This document shows positions 8,062-17,589 of a stretch of DNA of 64,000 nucleotides, one piece after another. Position 1 is the stretch's first letter. Every line of letters begins with the position of its first letter. The notes beneath the pieces are model-generated. The model had not been told where the DNA came from. It ran no database searches and worked only from the letters and a program-made list of their open reading frames with translations. The translations under genes and the position numbers were made by a program. The DNA is from Merdibacter massiliensis (GTDB taxonomy: Bacteria; Bacillota_I; Bacilli_A; Erysipelotrichales; Erysipelotrichaceae), in contig NZ_LT699727.1 of assembly GCF_900155395.1 (NCBI RefSeq), positions 124,001 through 188,000 on the forward strand. Direction: 5' to 3'.

Positions 8062-9645
8062 TTACTGTACATCTATATACTGTGAAAAATATTCTCTCAA
8101 ATCAGGATCACATATATAAAGATATGTGCCTTGAATTCCTCTGGTCATCAGTACATAATAAATATGTTGAATATACTCTAATAGTTCTCCATAATCTGCT
8201 GTTTTTTTACCGTTTTGATCAAAATACTCTTGTGGTCGAATGATGATACGTTTTTTATCTGTATCATAGCCTATTTCATTTCCCATAATTATAAAGCCAT
8301 AATTCAAATCGTATCCCTGAGTAGAATGTATACAGCCCACTTCATCAACGGCTTCTTTCGAAAGGACCCATCCCTCTGTACAATGATTCCATTGTTTTTT
8401 TATTCCCTGAATTTCAATATCGTATAATGACTTATTTTTTTTACTGATCCAATCCCAGGCATATCCTGCCGCCATTCTTACTAACTGAACTTCTTTTTCT
8501 TTCTGATACATCAGCTGATTAAATTTTTTAAAGTCTGTCACTATTTTCAGATCATAATTTGAGAAATTCTTCTTCTCTTTCACAGTTCCAGATAATAATT
8601 CTTTGACATAAGAAATATAGTCATTTCCACCTCTTACTCTCATCTGGGTAAGGAGATTAAAATACGTTAAAATACGTTTTGATTGATCATTCTTCATCTT
8701 CCTACGAAATCTTTGTACATCAATTCCCGATGGTCCTACCACTTGCATTTCGTCATAAAATAGTATGGGACATTTGCATTGGTGCAGAATCCAGTCTAAT
8801 TCGTCACTTTCTGTAGTTAATCCTATACGCTCACAACATGCCTTAAAGGGGCCCATATATGAAATATTCTTATATTGATGAAGCCTATGCGCTTCATCCA
8901 CAAGCAAAATATCGTAATACTGTTTTGTTACATCCGATGGAGATAAAATATCTGATGCTTTTAATCCATAAATACTTTTAAAAATCCCTTTCAGTGTTTT
9001 TCTTAATGAAGTCTGAGGAACTACAAAACCAATTTTCTTTTCTCTGAATTCTTCACTGTCTTTCAGATATTTCATTAAAAAAATTGCAACGATTGTCTTT
9101 CCACTTCCAGGCATCCCATTTACAACAATTGTTTGGTTATCTTCCTTTTTTAAGGATTCCATAATTTTGTCCACCGCTGCTCTCTGATCATTATTCAGCT
9201 CCTTGAACGGTGAATATTTAAACAAATCAGAATTTTCAAGTTCTTCCAAAGAATGCTTAACTAATTTTGATCTCTGGAGACTTCGCCACAAAACATGGAA
9301 TTTTTCATCATATTCTTTTTTCCCGTAATATTCTTTATCAGCCATCCCAGCATTTTTATTACGAACCTCATATAGTTCATCCGCAACAATATACTGAATG
9401 AGTTTCGATTCATAATCGAACGTAACTGATTGATTAAATTTGGAAGAATAGATGAAATGTACTTTATCAAAAATGCGCTTATCTATAGAATGATAATGTT
9501 GAGACATACGATTTATCACATGATTAGATTGCCCGATATATGCCTGTTTGCCATTTTCTAATATGTAAAGCATTGGCCAGTTTGACAGATAACTTTCGTC
9601 TCCATATTTTTGCTTTTTAAAATCACCTTCTGTTATCTTAAACAT
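8062..9645 (-). CDS. GIY-YIG nuclease fused to DUF2075 helicase
   Basis: A 527-residue protein; ATG 9645 has AAGGTGG five bases upstream. Residues about 25-110 form a GIY-YIG-like domain (MLYILENGKQAYIGQS, then NRMSQHY). From about 150 it is a superfamily I DUF2075 ATPase: Walker A VNGMPGSGKTIVAIFL, Walker B DILLVDEAHRL, then STQGYDLNYGFIIMGNEI and YYVLMTRGIQGTYLY as C-terminal helicase motifs. It heads an operon with MazG, HNH and methyltransferase genes. The nuclease-helicase fusion suggests recognition and cutting of foreign or modified DNA, but the exact role is not known. Confidence 0.85.
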   Translation of the reverse strand: MFKITEGDFKKQKYGDESYLSNWPMLYILENGKQAYIGQSNHVINRMSQHYHSIDKRIFDKVHFIYSSKFNQSVTFDYESKLIQYIVADELYEVRNKNAGMADKEYYGKKEYDEKFHVLWRSLQRSKLVKHSLEELENSDLFKYSPFKELNNDQRAAVDKIMESLKKEDNQTIVVNGMPGSGKTIVAIFLMKYLKDSEEFREKKIGFVVPQTSLRKTLKGIFKSIYGLKASDILSPSDVTKQYYDILLVDEAHRLHQYKNISYMGPFKACCERIGLTTESDELDWILHQCKCPILFYDEMQVVGPSGIDVQRFRRKMKNDQSKRILTYFNLLTQMRVRGGNDYISYVKELLSGTVKEKKNFSNYDLKIVTDFKKFNQLMYQKEKEVQLVRMAAGYAWDWISKKNKSLYDIEIQGIKKQWNHCTEGWVLSKEAVDEVGCIHSTQGYDLNYGFIIMGNEIGYDTDKKRIIIRPQEYFDQNGKKTADYGELLEYIQHIYYVLMTRGIQGTYLYICDPDLREYFSQYIDVQ

Positions 9646-9903
9646 CCTTACCACCTTGATTCATCATTTTTCGGTTAAAAAATATCAGCCCACCTGTAAT
9701 AATTTCCCTGAATGCCCTTCTCGATGAACATATATTTTAAATTTTATCATAATACCCATTATTTTTCTATATAACTAAATGCTATATTATCCCCCTCCTA
9801 TTGCCCATATTATTCTTCACCCTTATGCTCCTTAGATTGTGAACCCCATTCAATATATACAGTAAACCACATACATATTTAACACTTCCAAGGAAAACTC
9901 AAA

Positions 9904-9940
9904 AGCCCGTAAAGCCTTGTAAAATAAGGCTCTACGAGCT
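9904..9940. repeat. Cassette-boundary palindromic repeat, copy A
   Basis: Imperfect hairpin AGCCCGTAAAGCCTT / AAGGCTCTACGAGCT with an AT-rich loop. A downstream CAAAACGAGC box (about 9,976) is shared with copy C. It lies 232 bases past the ATPase stop and about 260 bases upstream of the GIY-YIG/DUF2075 start. Copies B and C are at 15,089 and 17,962. The rest of 9646-10171 is AT-rich and holds no gene I can support. Confidence 0.65.
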
Positions 9941-10171
9941 TTAACAACGCAGAAAAAATCATACAAAACGAGCTAAAATTTAACACCAGATGTTTCTAAG
10001 CTCCATGAATTCATTCGGATCTTCCCCATTTTTTCCAATGCAAAACTGCCTCATTCGCGCTTGCTTTATTCACGAAATGGGGCACTATGAATTTTTTATT
10101 TCTAACATACAAATATTCTAATCTGATTAGCAATACGAAAATATTCTATACTAAAGCACTTTTTGAATAAC

Positions 10172-12580
10172 TTATCCATATATTTCTTCCTTTACATTAA
10201 ACGATTGTCCTACTTGATTATATTTATAAAATTTATATAAAATATAGTTCTCTTTATCTATTTCGTGTGTCGATAAGATTATTTGTTTATCCGAAAAATC
10301 GTTTCGAAGCACTTCTAATAAAGAAGAAATATTTATATCATCCATAGTTTGTACTGGATCATCAATAAGAATAAATCCAATGTCATCCGAAGACGCTTTA
10401 ATATACTGTTTGTTCATAGCAAAAAGGAACGCTAAGACAAAACCAGAAAGCTGACCCGAGCTAAAAGTGTTTAATATATCATGTTTAGCATCCCCCTTTG
10501 AGACAAATCTCATTTCATCCTTACTTACAAATACACCTAGTCCACTTTGATAATCTTGAAGTATTTTTCCTGTATATATCAATAAAGGTACTCTTAATTG
10601 CTTTAAAGTAAAATTTTTATATTCTTCCGCCGCTTTTTCATATGCTTTACCTAATTTATGTAGCTGTTGACGAATTTTTGTTACTTTTGCTTTCCTGATA
10701 ATTAATTCCTGCATTTCTTTCCTAATTGTATATTTTTCGATGTTCTCCTTTTCCAAAACAATTCCTTCAAGATATTTGCATTTCTTTTTTACGAGATCTA
10801 TCGGGAGCAATTTCTTCATCTCAGCAACATCTATACCATAAAGTTTTTCTATATTATCATATTTATATTCATCATATAAACTTTCAAATTCCGTATTCTG
10901 AATATTTTTAATCAGTCCAGATAATACTCTTTGTATATCTACCACCATTTTATTCCTGTCTGTTTGCGGCACATAATCTGTATTAGCTAAGTATTTTGCA
11001 ACTTTCTCAACATTTGCTATCCTCCCTAAATCACTGATAAACCCTTTTAATGATGTTTTGCTTTGAGCAATTAGGTTAATTGTATTTTTGTCTAATCCAT
11101 CCATGTATGGATGAATTATTTTCTTTACCCGTTCAACTTCACTATCCAGCTCATTTCTTTTTAGTGCAATCCTTTCCCCTGTACTTCCACTTTCATTTTG
11201 CAATAATTTTTCTACTTCCTCAAAGCCATCATTTAAAAAAGTTACATTTGTAAATTTTGTATTACAAAACGGACATGATGTTCCCTGTTTATCATACTCA
11301 TCTTTCGCATTTTTCAACGCATTTCGAGCACTTGATAGTCTATCTATTATTTTTTGACTAGTAGAAAGTGTATTTCTTAAGCTAAGTATTTCATTGGATA
11401 TATTTTTAATTAATGAAAAGTCATATTCCTTCAATTCTGGAATTAATTTTTTTAGCACAACAACATCTTCGTCTTTGTAATTAGACGCATCTGGAGTGGC
11501 CTGTCTAAACATCAAGGTACTATTATATATCTGTATCATAGAATCCCACTTTTCCAGTTGTTGCTCTGCTTTTTGCCTTGAAACAAGATTGTCAATTATA
11601 TACTCTCTATTATCTACATAATCTCTTATCGAATTCCCTTTAAGTATTTTCAAGATATCTTTATTCCATCTATAATTTCTATAATCACTTTCATTCTCCC
11701 AAAAAGAAATTATACCATCTAATATATGCAGGCCCCTTTTAATCTCAGAAATATTTGCTTGCGCAATATCCTCTCTATCCCAAAAATATAAATTTGAATC
11801 TTTCTTGTAAAGACCCAAATCCACGTACTGGGACTTTTCTGTCTCGTCTTCCGAGTTATTATTTAACAAAACTTTTAGTTTTATTGCCTTATTTTTCAAT
11901 TCATTTTCCAAATTCCTAATCTCATCATTAACCAAATGCCCGCTTGTTCCATTTTTATTTCCAATAAGATCTGTTACAACATTTTTTCTCCCATCTATAA
12001 AATCCGTTTTTAGCAAAACATTCATTGCATTTTTCCTATCAGTAATAGTTCTTTTTAAAAAATGCACCGATTCCGCCTGTGAAACATAATAATATACATT
12101 AAAATTGTCTGCTCTATATTTTAATGATGTTTTATTATCTAAAGTATCGTTCCAATTATCGTAACTATGAAGAAACTGATCCAATTCTTCTGTAAAAATA
12201 AATTTGTTAATATTTCCATAATATATTGAATTTTCAATCTCTAATTTATGAGAATTATTTGATATTTTTGCAAATAGTGTAAGGAACTCATTTTCTTCTC
12301 TTTTTAAAGTTAAAACTACATATCCGTCCACATCTGCTTTATTAAGCAATATATTTTTCCCCAGATTCGTTTTCTTATTCTCAATTGCTTTATCAAGACG
12401 TGTAATATTCTTGGAAAATATTAATTCGATTGCATCAAAAAAAGTAGTTTTTCCAAAACCATTTGGCCCAGATAAAATAATAGGATTTTTTTCATAATCA
12501 ATACAGAATTCATAAAACTTTGCATTATCAAAACACTTAAAGTTTTTCACACGTAAATTAACAATTTTATATTGCATCAT
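10172..12580 (-). CDS. SMC/RecF/Rad50-like AAA ATPase, ATPase of a putative ABC-three-component system
   Basis: An 802-residue protein. Walker A GPNGFGKTTFFDAIEL is at about 38-53; a long coiled-coil middle carries CPFC at about 436-439 (a single CxxC, like the Rad50 zinc hook); the signature-like FSSGQLSGFVLAFLFAMN precedes Walker B FILIDDPVQTMDD and the H-loop STHEID. This is the split-head layout of ABC ATPases acting on DNA. It overlaps the preceding gene by four bases (ATGA) and is last in a three-gene set, the order known for ABC-3C conflict systems (effector, middle component, ATPase). Confidence 0.8.
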   Translation of the reverse strand: MMQYKIVNLRVKNFKCFDNAKFYEFCIDYEKNPIILSGPNGFGKTTFFDAIELIFSKNITRLDKAIENKKTNLGKNILLNKADVDGYVVLTLKREENEFLTLFAKISNNSHKLEIENSIYYGNINKFIFTEELDQFLHSYDNWNDTLDNKTSLKYRADNFNVYYYVSQAESVHFLKRTITDRKNAMNVLLKTDFIDGRKNVVTDLIGNKNGTSGHLVNDEIRNLENELKNKAIKLKVLLNNNSEDETEKSQYVDLGLYKKDSNLYFWDREDIAQANISEIKRGLHILDGIISFWENESDYRNYRWNKDILKILKGNSIRDYVDNREYIIDNLVSRQKAEQQLEKWDSMIQIYNSTLMFRQATPDASNYKDEDVVVLKKLIPELKEYDFSLIKNISNEILSLRNTLSTSQKIIDRLSSARNALKNAKDEYDKQGTSCPFCNTKFTNVTFLNDGFEEVEKLLQNESGSTGERIALKRNELDSEVERVKKIIHPYMDGLDKNTINLIAQSKTSLKGFISDLGRIANVEKVAKYLANTDYVPQTDRNKMVVDIQRVLSGLIKNIQNTEFESLYDEYKYDNIEKLYGIDVAEMKKLLPIDLVKKKCKYLEGIVLEKENIEKYTIRKEMQELIIRKAKVTKIRQQLHKLGKAYEKAAEEYKNFTLKQLRVPLLIYTGKILQDYQSGLGVFVSKDEMRFVSKGDAKHDILNTFSSGQLSGFVLAFLFAMNKQYIKASSDDIGFILIDDPVQTMDDINISSLLEVLRNDFSDKQIILSTHEIDKENYILYKFYKYNQVGQSFNVKEEIYG

Positions 12581-13362
12581 TCCACCTCCTTTATTAATTG
12601 ATTTATAATTTCATCAATCTCTTTTTCGCTAATGTTCTCTTCTTCTAAAGATATTAATTCTTCCAATGCAATTCTATTTTCTTTAATCGCTTCGTCATAC
12701 TTTACTAAATCATCGGTCAAAGACTCTTTGACTATTTTTTCCAATGAAATATCATCAGATGTTGCTTTAAATCGGTATTGTAAAAAAGGTATCTTTGAAA
12801 ACAGCCTAATTACAAACTCATAGACGCTATTATTATTTGTTCCATTCATAAGAGAATAATAATTCTCCTCTACATCTGCCAACTGAGAAAGTATCTCAAC
12901 AATATTTTTATCACTATAATCAGCTAAAACATTTTTCAATCCAGCAACTTGCTTTTTTGTATATGGGAGAATATATCTTTTGAAATAATCCGGAGATTCT
13001 TCAATTGAATAAATCAGATTCCTATATTTAGACAAAATATTTATTTCCGAAAATTCAACAAGATATATTGCGGATGTATTTTTATCAATCTGCGACACCT
13101 CCTGCTTATTTTCAAAGGAGTTAATTATGGAATACTTGATTCCTTTGTTTTCATTCCTACCATTAACATATTCCTCCTCCAATTTACTTAATTCTTTTCT
13201 TATCAACTCTTCATCATCTGAGATATTAGTACAGTCAATGAAATTTAAAATAAAATAGCTTACAATGTTTTTGTCTGCATTAATAAAAAACATTTTGTTA
13301 TTTTCTTCCCAGGTTTTTATAAAGTTGTATTCTCCAAAAAGCTTAATCATTATATCTTTCAT
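12577..13362 (-). CDS. Putative middle component of an ABC-three-component system
   Basis: A 261-residue acidic, mostly helical protein. I recognise no catalytic motif. Visible features are a strand-rich N-terminal half (FINADKNIVSYFILNFIDC) and a charged helical tail (EEENISEKEIDEIINQLIKE) of the kind that docks on partner coiled coils. Its ends overlap both neighbours, by one base with the 517-residue gene and four with the ATPase, implying translational coupling and a complex. The middle-component call is inferred from position and size, not from a family motif. Confidence 0.5.
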   Translation of the reverse strand: MKDIMIKLFGEYNFIKTWEENNKMFFINADKNIVSYFILNFIDCTNISDDEELIRKELSKLEEEYVNGRNENKGIKYSIINSFENKQEVSQIDKNTSAIYLVEFSEINILSKYRNLIYSIEESPDYFKRYILPYTKKQVAGLKNVLADYSDKNIVEILSQLADVEENYYSLMNGTNNNSVYEFVIRLFSKIPFLQYRFKATSDDISLEKIVKESLTDDLVKYDEAIKENRIALEELISLEEENISEKEIDEIINQLIKEVE

Positions 13363-14915
13363 TACTTCAATTCTCCTAATGCCGTCTTTCTATCTACAAG
13401 TCTGATAACTTTAGGTCTATTACAGTCCTTTTTCATCTTCTCAACTGTAGAAGAAGTTATTCCACTTATCTCCCTTAATTCGCTTCCTCTTAACACATTT
13501 ATATCTCCCCCATTAAAGAATAGATTTTCCTCACATAGACGATCTGTAATCAAAACATCACATTCATATAATAATGATCTATCTGTTTCTTTTTCTAATT
13601 CCTTTCTCAAATTTCTCTGAAATTCATCTATGTCATAACTACTATCTAATGTTAACCTGTATGTCTTATTTCCATCTTTTATCGTTTCATAGGCATTATT
13701 TCTACTAAGCCCTAACGTTTTAATCTCATCCAAAAGATTCAGAAACAAATGAGAAACTAAACTATCTTGTGGTAAATTGTTATTTTTACCTATTTGCGGG
13801 GTTCTTAATAATAAATTATGTATTATCAAGTTTTTATCAGATTCTGGTTTACCATTCAAAATACTAATCTGTTTAAATAAATTGCAGACATCAGAATCTG
13901 CACAATCACCACAATTACTTTCAACACAATTATTCCACGGTTCACTTGGATACTCTGCATAAGCATCCCGAATACTTCTCAATACTTGAAAATACTGATA
14001 TTCAATTGTGTCTATTCTTTCATGATAGTCTATCACTACCTTTTTTACTATCTCATCAAATGTTAATATACATTTCCCTCTTCGATTTCCCTTAATATAA
14101 AAGTCTGTTATTATTTCTTTCATATACAGAAATATGCTGTCATATACTAATGCAGCATAACCGACATCAACAAATGTATAGTGAAGGCATTTTATTTTTA
14201 ATATATCAATTATGATATCATATGCTTTTAGACGAATCTCTTTTGTATTATCATATTTTTCTTTATATACACACAAATATGCTTCATCTTCAGACAAAGA
14301 TGGATTGTCCTTTTTAAACGTTGCTATCTTTTTCTCTATGATTTCTTTATATGTTTTTAAAGCATTATCAATCTCACTAACTGCCCATTCTATTTTTGCT
14401 ATATCTTTTACATTTCCAGACACAAACTTTATTATGCTGTAAATATCTGCCTTTTTATGGTTGCCAGACACTTTATCGCAAATAATATAATCGTCTTCTT
14501 TATCCATCGGCGGAATATCTTTTTTTAAAATAACCTTTTGCCTCAACTTTTGCTGTAGCGTATTAATATAAGCCAGTGTTGTTGAAACAAAATCTGATGG
14601 GATTTTCTTACTTTTTGATATATGAAAATACCCATATTCTGCTTTATTCTGAAGAATCCCTATTATAAATGAAAATTTATCACTCGCATCTACATTTACT
14701 GCTCCTGCCTTAACTTGATGTAAGGAAACGTATTTATCGTTTTTTCTTATAGAAAAATCTTCTTCTCCCTCAATTTGCAAGTCATATTCAGAAATACTTT
14801 TTCCACTCTGTAATAAATCATATATATTTTTTAAAGCAATGTACAACGCTATATGCCCTTGATATTCATAGTTCTCCCATGAAGTAATTGCGTTAAAAGG
14901 CTCAACTAATATCAT
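13362..14915 (-). CDS. Putative nuclease/effector component of an ABC-three-component system
   Basis: A 517-residue protein. The N-terminus (YQGHIALYIALKNI, then LQIEGEEDFSIR and YVSLHQVKAG) has the E-x(n)-D/E-...-Q/HxK spacing seen in restriction-endonuclease-like domains that attach to defence proteins (DUF4297-like). A cysteine cluster (CVESNCGDCADSDVC, about residues 325-339) could bind zinc or an Fe-S cluster. The C-terminal part (FQRNLRKELEKE, then VLRGSELREIS) is unknown. First gene of the operon. Nuclease effector is a reasoned guess. The gene is markedly AT-rich compared with the core chromosome further right. Confidence 0.5.
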   Translation of the reverse strand: MILVEPFNAITSWENYEYQGHIALYIALKNIYDLLQSGKSISEYDLQIEGEEDFSIRKNDKYVSLHQVKAGAVNVDASDKFSFIIGILQNKAEYGYFHISKSKKIPSDFVSTTLAYINTLQQKLRQKVILKKDIPPMDKEDDYIICDKVSGNHKKADIYSIIKFVSGNVKDIAKIEWAVSEIDNALKTYKEIIEKKIATFKKDNPSLSEDEAYLCVYKEKYDNTKEIRLKAYDIIIDILKIKCLHYTFVDVGYAALVYDSIFLYMKEIITDFYIKGNRRGKCILTFDEIVKKVVIDYHERIDTIEYQYFQVLRSIRDAYAEYPSEPWNNCVESNCGDCADSDVCNLFKQISILNGKPESDKNLIIHNLLLRTPQIGKNNNLPQDSLVSHLFLNLLDEIKTLGLSRNNAYETIKDGNKTYRLTLDSSYDIDEFQRNLRKELEKETDRSLLYECDVLITDRLCEENLFFNGGDINVLRGSELREISGITSSTVEKMKKDCNRPKVIRLVDRKTALGELK

Positions 14916-15088
14916 CTATATTCTTTTTAACAAATTGCTTGTTAAAAAATCCTCCTCCCTGTTTCTCATAAAAAATTTAATACTTCCACATTATAAATCA
15001 TAAAGACAAATATCTCCAAAATCAACATTTTACTATACCATTTTCATAAAATGTGACTATTGGAGACATGCCAGATAAAAAGTAAGAA

Positions 15089-15123
15089 CTCGCAAAATCC
15101 TTATTTTATAAGGATTTTGCGAG
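15089..15123. repeat. Cassette-boundary palindromic repeat, copy B (perfect)
   Basis: Perfect 15-bp arms CTCGCAAAATCCTTA / TAAGGATTTTGCGAG around a 5-base loop. It is preceded by about 70 bases matching copy C (ACCATTTTC, then AAAAAGTAAGAACTCG), so the whole repeat is near 15,025-15,125. It lies 244 bases past the RT stop and about 170 bases upstream of the 14,915 start. The rest of 14916-15366 holds nothing I recognise. Confidence 0.7.
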
Positions 15124-15366
15124 CACAAACATCTGCCCTACGAGCTACCGAAATCCCGGAAATGATCAATATCATCTGGACTTCCGTTTCCTGTTCTGTA
15201 ATAAAAGGCAACATTCTAGTCGGTTAATACGTGAACAATAACTAGGAAGTAGCTGTCGTAACATAACCATTAAATTCCTTTATGAACAACAAAATAATTT
15301 CACCCTGTTTATATGTGCAAAGTAAAACTGCTAAATCTAAAAAAGATAATCTCAATTTATTTTCCA

Positions 15367-16989
15367 TCACTTACTTTTTTTAAATAAATACTTTAACCAT
15401 ACATCATCTGTATATATTTCAACATCCTTGTAAAACGGTCTCTTTTCTCCAGATGAAAAACCTTCATCGATTAATTTTACAATCTGACGGCGTTCCCAAT
15501 TATCTGCTCTATAAAAATACTCTCGTATTTCTAACAATTCTCCTCTGCTAAGCTTGCCTTCTAATGCCTCTAGCAAGGCTCTCCCTATATAATCACCTGA
15601 ATTTCTTTTAAGATTTCTAAACAAATTTAATAAAATCTCTTTATTATTAAACATTTTCGAAGCAAATAATCTTACTAAATACACTTGAATATATTCTGGT
15701 GTATCTTCAATAAACCATTTTTCAAACTCTTCTTGTATAATTTTTCTATCTTGTTCAACAATATTTTCTCCTGTCTTTAGCATCACATCTACAAAATAGG
15801 GAATAAATTGTGGGAATTTCTTTAATATCAATGGTAACTTTACTAAATGCTCATATTTTTCTTGTGCTACTATAGTTTTAATTAATTCTGTTACCTCTTC
15901 AGGTTCTATTAGCAAACTATTTTGTGCTTTAGTAATCAGTTCATCTATATTATTTTGTAATAATTTTTGTTTTTGACTTTCTGATAACTTTCGAAATTTT
16001 GTGGGTATCAGACCCGAATATCCCCTTATAATTTTAGCTCGCTCTTTTTGAAACTCATCCTTCCTTTCATCGAACACATCAGAATTTTTTTGAGCAGTTG
16101 TATCTTTAGCACTTTCATTTTTATGATTTATACGAATTTTATCGGAAATATCCTTAATTTTGGTTTTTTGCGTATTTAAACAAATGCCCTCTCTGCTCAA
16201 ACAATGAACTAAAATGGCTAAATGGCTATGTGCCGTATATGCATCCTTTGCAAAAATCCGATAATCATCTACGAAACGACAAAAATCAATTTTTTTAGAA
16301 ATCAAATAATTATCTACTTCTATCAATGAAGCTTCTGCCAAAATTCTGGATGCATTAGATCCCACTGGCAAACCATATGAATCTCGATTTGCCCAAAATA
16401 ATAAAACTTCATTGATTAATCTTACAATATCCTCATCTATACTATTCGAAGATAACAGAATTGATTCAACTCTATGTATATTTAAGCGATCATAAAAATT
16501 GGCAAAATCACATTCAACCATTACTTTATTTTTATTTATTTCACTTTTCTTGACGATTTCATCACGAAAAGCTGAATAATTATACTGATTATCAAATAAC
16601 CTGCCATTATCTTGTGGTTTAAATCGATAAGAGAAAACTCTTTGTTTACTTTTATTAATACGCAAACATTCAACTTCGGCAGCAACAATTAGGGTCAGTG
16701 TTAAAAAAACTATTTCATCATAAATTTCCGTCAAGGCACACTTACGATAATCAGACAAACTTTTTTTAGGAATCAGCACATGTCCTAATTTATGTAATTT
16801 TAATTCTGATAATTTTCCAGTTAGAATAGATCTCGTAATATTACTACATAGCTCATTTGCAAGTTTTTCATGTTTTAATAAATCTATTTCAAAAGGTCTA
16901 TTAAACAACTCTACATCTGTAGTTCCTTCATATAGTATATTTTTGATTGCCATACGACAATATTTCTTCACAATCTCTTTTTTAACCAT
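15367..16989 (-). CDS. Orphan reverse transcriptase, probably defence-associated
   Basis: A 540-residue protein with an SD (AGAGGAG) before ATG 16989. RT motifs are in order: VECDFANFYDRL (first catalytic Asp, about 161), GLPVGSNASRILAEA (motif B, about 206), FCRFVDDYRIF (the YxDD site read as FVDD, about 239-242), then NTQKTKI. No maturase domain X, HNH endonuclease or group II intron RNA follows. Instead there is a helical, HEAT-like C-terminal 250 residues. That layout fits the abortive-infection/unknown-group RTs (DRT/Abi type) rather than introns or retrons. I cannot assign the exact class. The upstream partner is the small coiled-coil gene at 17,335. Confidence 0.8.
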   Translation of the reverse strand: MVKKEIVKKYCRMAIKNILYEGTTDVELFNRPFEIDLLKHEKLANELCSNITRSILTGKLSELKLHKLGHVLIPKKSLSDYRKCALTEIYDEIVFLTLTLIVAAEVECLRINKSKQRVFSYRFKPQDNGRLFDNQYNYSAFRDEIVKKSEINKNKVMVECDFANFYDRLNIHRVESILLSSNSIDEDIVRLINEVLLFWANRDSYGLPVGSNASRILAEASLIEVDNYLISKKIDFCRFVDDYRIFAKDAYTAHSHLAILVHCLSREGICLNTQKTKIKDISDKIRINHKNESAKDTTAQKNSDVFDERKDEFQKERAKIIRGYSGLIPTKFRKLSESQKQKLLQNNIDELITKAQNSLLIEPEEVTELIKTIVAQEKYEHLVKLPLILKKFPQFIPYFVDVMLKTGENIVEQDRKIIQEEFEKWFIEDTPEYIQVYLVRLFASKMFNNKEILLNLFRNLKRNSGDYIGRALLEALEGKLSRGELLEIREYFYRADNWERRQIVKLIDEGFSSGEKRPFYKDVEIYTDDVWLKYLFKKSK

Positions 16990-17334
16990 AAATCTCCTCT
17001 AAATTCATTAAATTTTCCTTCACCACAACCAATTTTTTCTTCTATTATAACTACCCATACTGATTCTAAAATACGTTTGCATTTCCAACAAAATAAAGTG
17101 TACAAGAGAAGTAACTTTAACACTTTAATTTTTTAATGTCCTCTTCTTTATGCATATATTTTATCAAATGAGATAGAAATTATCACTTTTTAGAAAGCAA
17201 GTTTTTATTTATTACCTCCAGTGTGTTTCTTGCACTCCGCCGGAATTTCTTGTTTAATGATAAAAATCCACCTGCTCCTAGAATACAGAGAACTATTCCC
17301 GTAATCTTTCTAGTGGAAGATTCTCTTTCAGAAC

Positions 17335-17589
17335 TCAGAAACTCGTTATTTTTTCAATTGCTTTCTCCATGATACAATCCAATTCTTCAAGTCGCTTATA
17401 TGCTCCATTAATTTTTTCCGCATCATCGCTTGTTTTAATTATTTCGTAAAGCTCCATACGCTTAGATTTTTGAGAATCCGATACAATTTTTGCATATTCA
17501 TTTGAAGCTTTCACTGTTTGTACATGAATTCTTCCTATAGAATCCATCCCTTTTTCCGCCCTTTCTTTAACAGTGGCCAGCTTATCCAT
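17335..17589 (-). CDS. Small coiled-coil protein next to the RT, probably truncated by a frameshift
   Basis: 84 residues, nearly all charged helix (VKERAEKGMDSIGR, then DDAEKINGAYKRLEELDC), stopping at KITSF. Just before the stop is an A6 run (plus-strand T6 at 17,349-17,354). Shifting frame there gives a further open frame to a TGA at 17,183 with NNEFLSSERESSTR, a hydrophobic segment ITGIVLCILGAGGFLSL and a basic tail ending NLLSKK. The longer form would be about 134 residues: coiled coil, one membrane helix, cytoplasmic tail. The RBS is poor (GAGGTGATAAGG lies 14 bases or more away). It precedes the RT on the same strand and may be its membrane partner. Confidence 0.5.
   Translation of the reverse strand: MDKLATVKERAEKGMDSIGRIHVQTVKASNEYAKIVSDSQKSKRMELYEIIKTSDDAEKINGAYKRLEELDCIMEKAIEKITSF

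Noticed and set aside
16990-17182. Retron msr-msd upstream of the RT
   Set aside because: No long inverted repeats framing a branched RNA; only a single 8-bp stem was seen.
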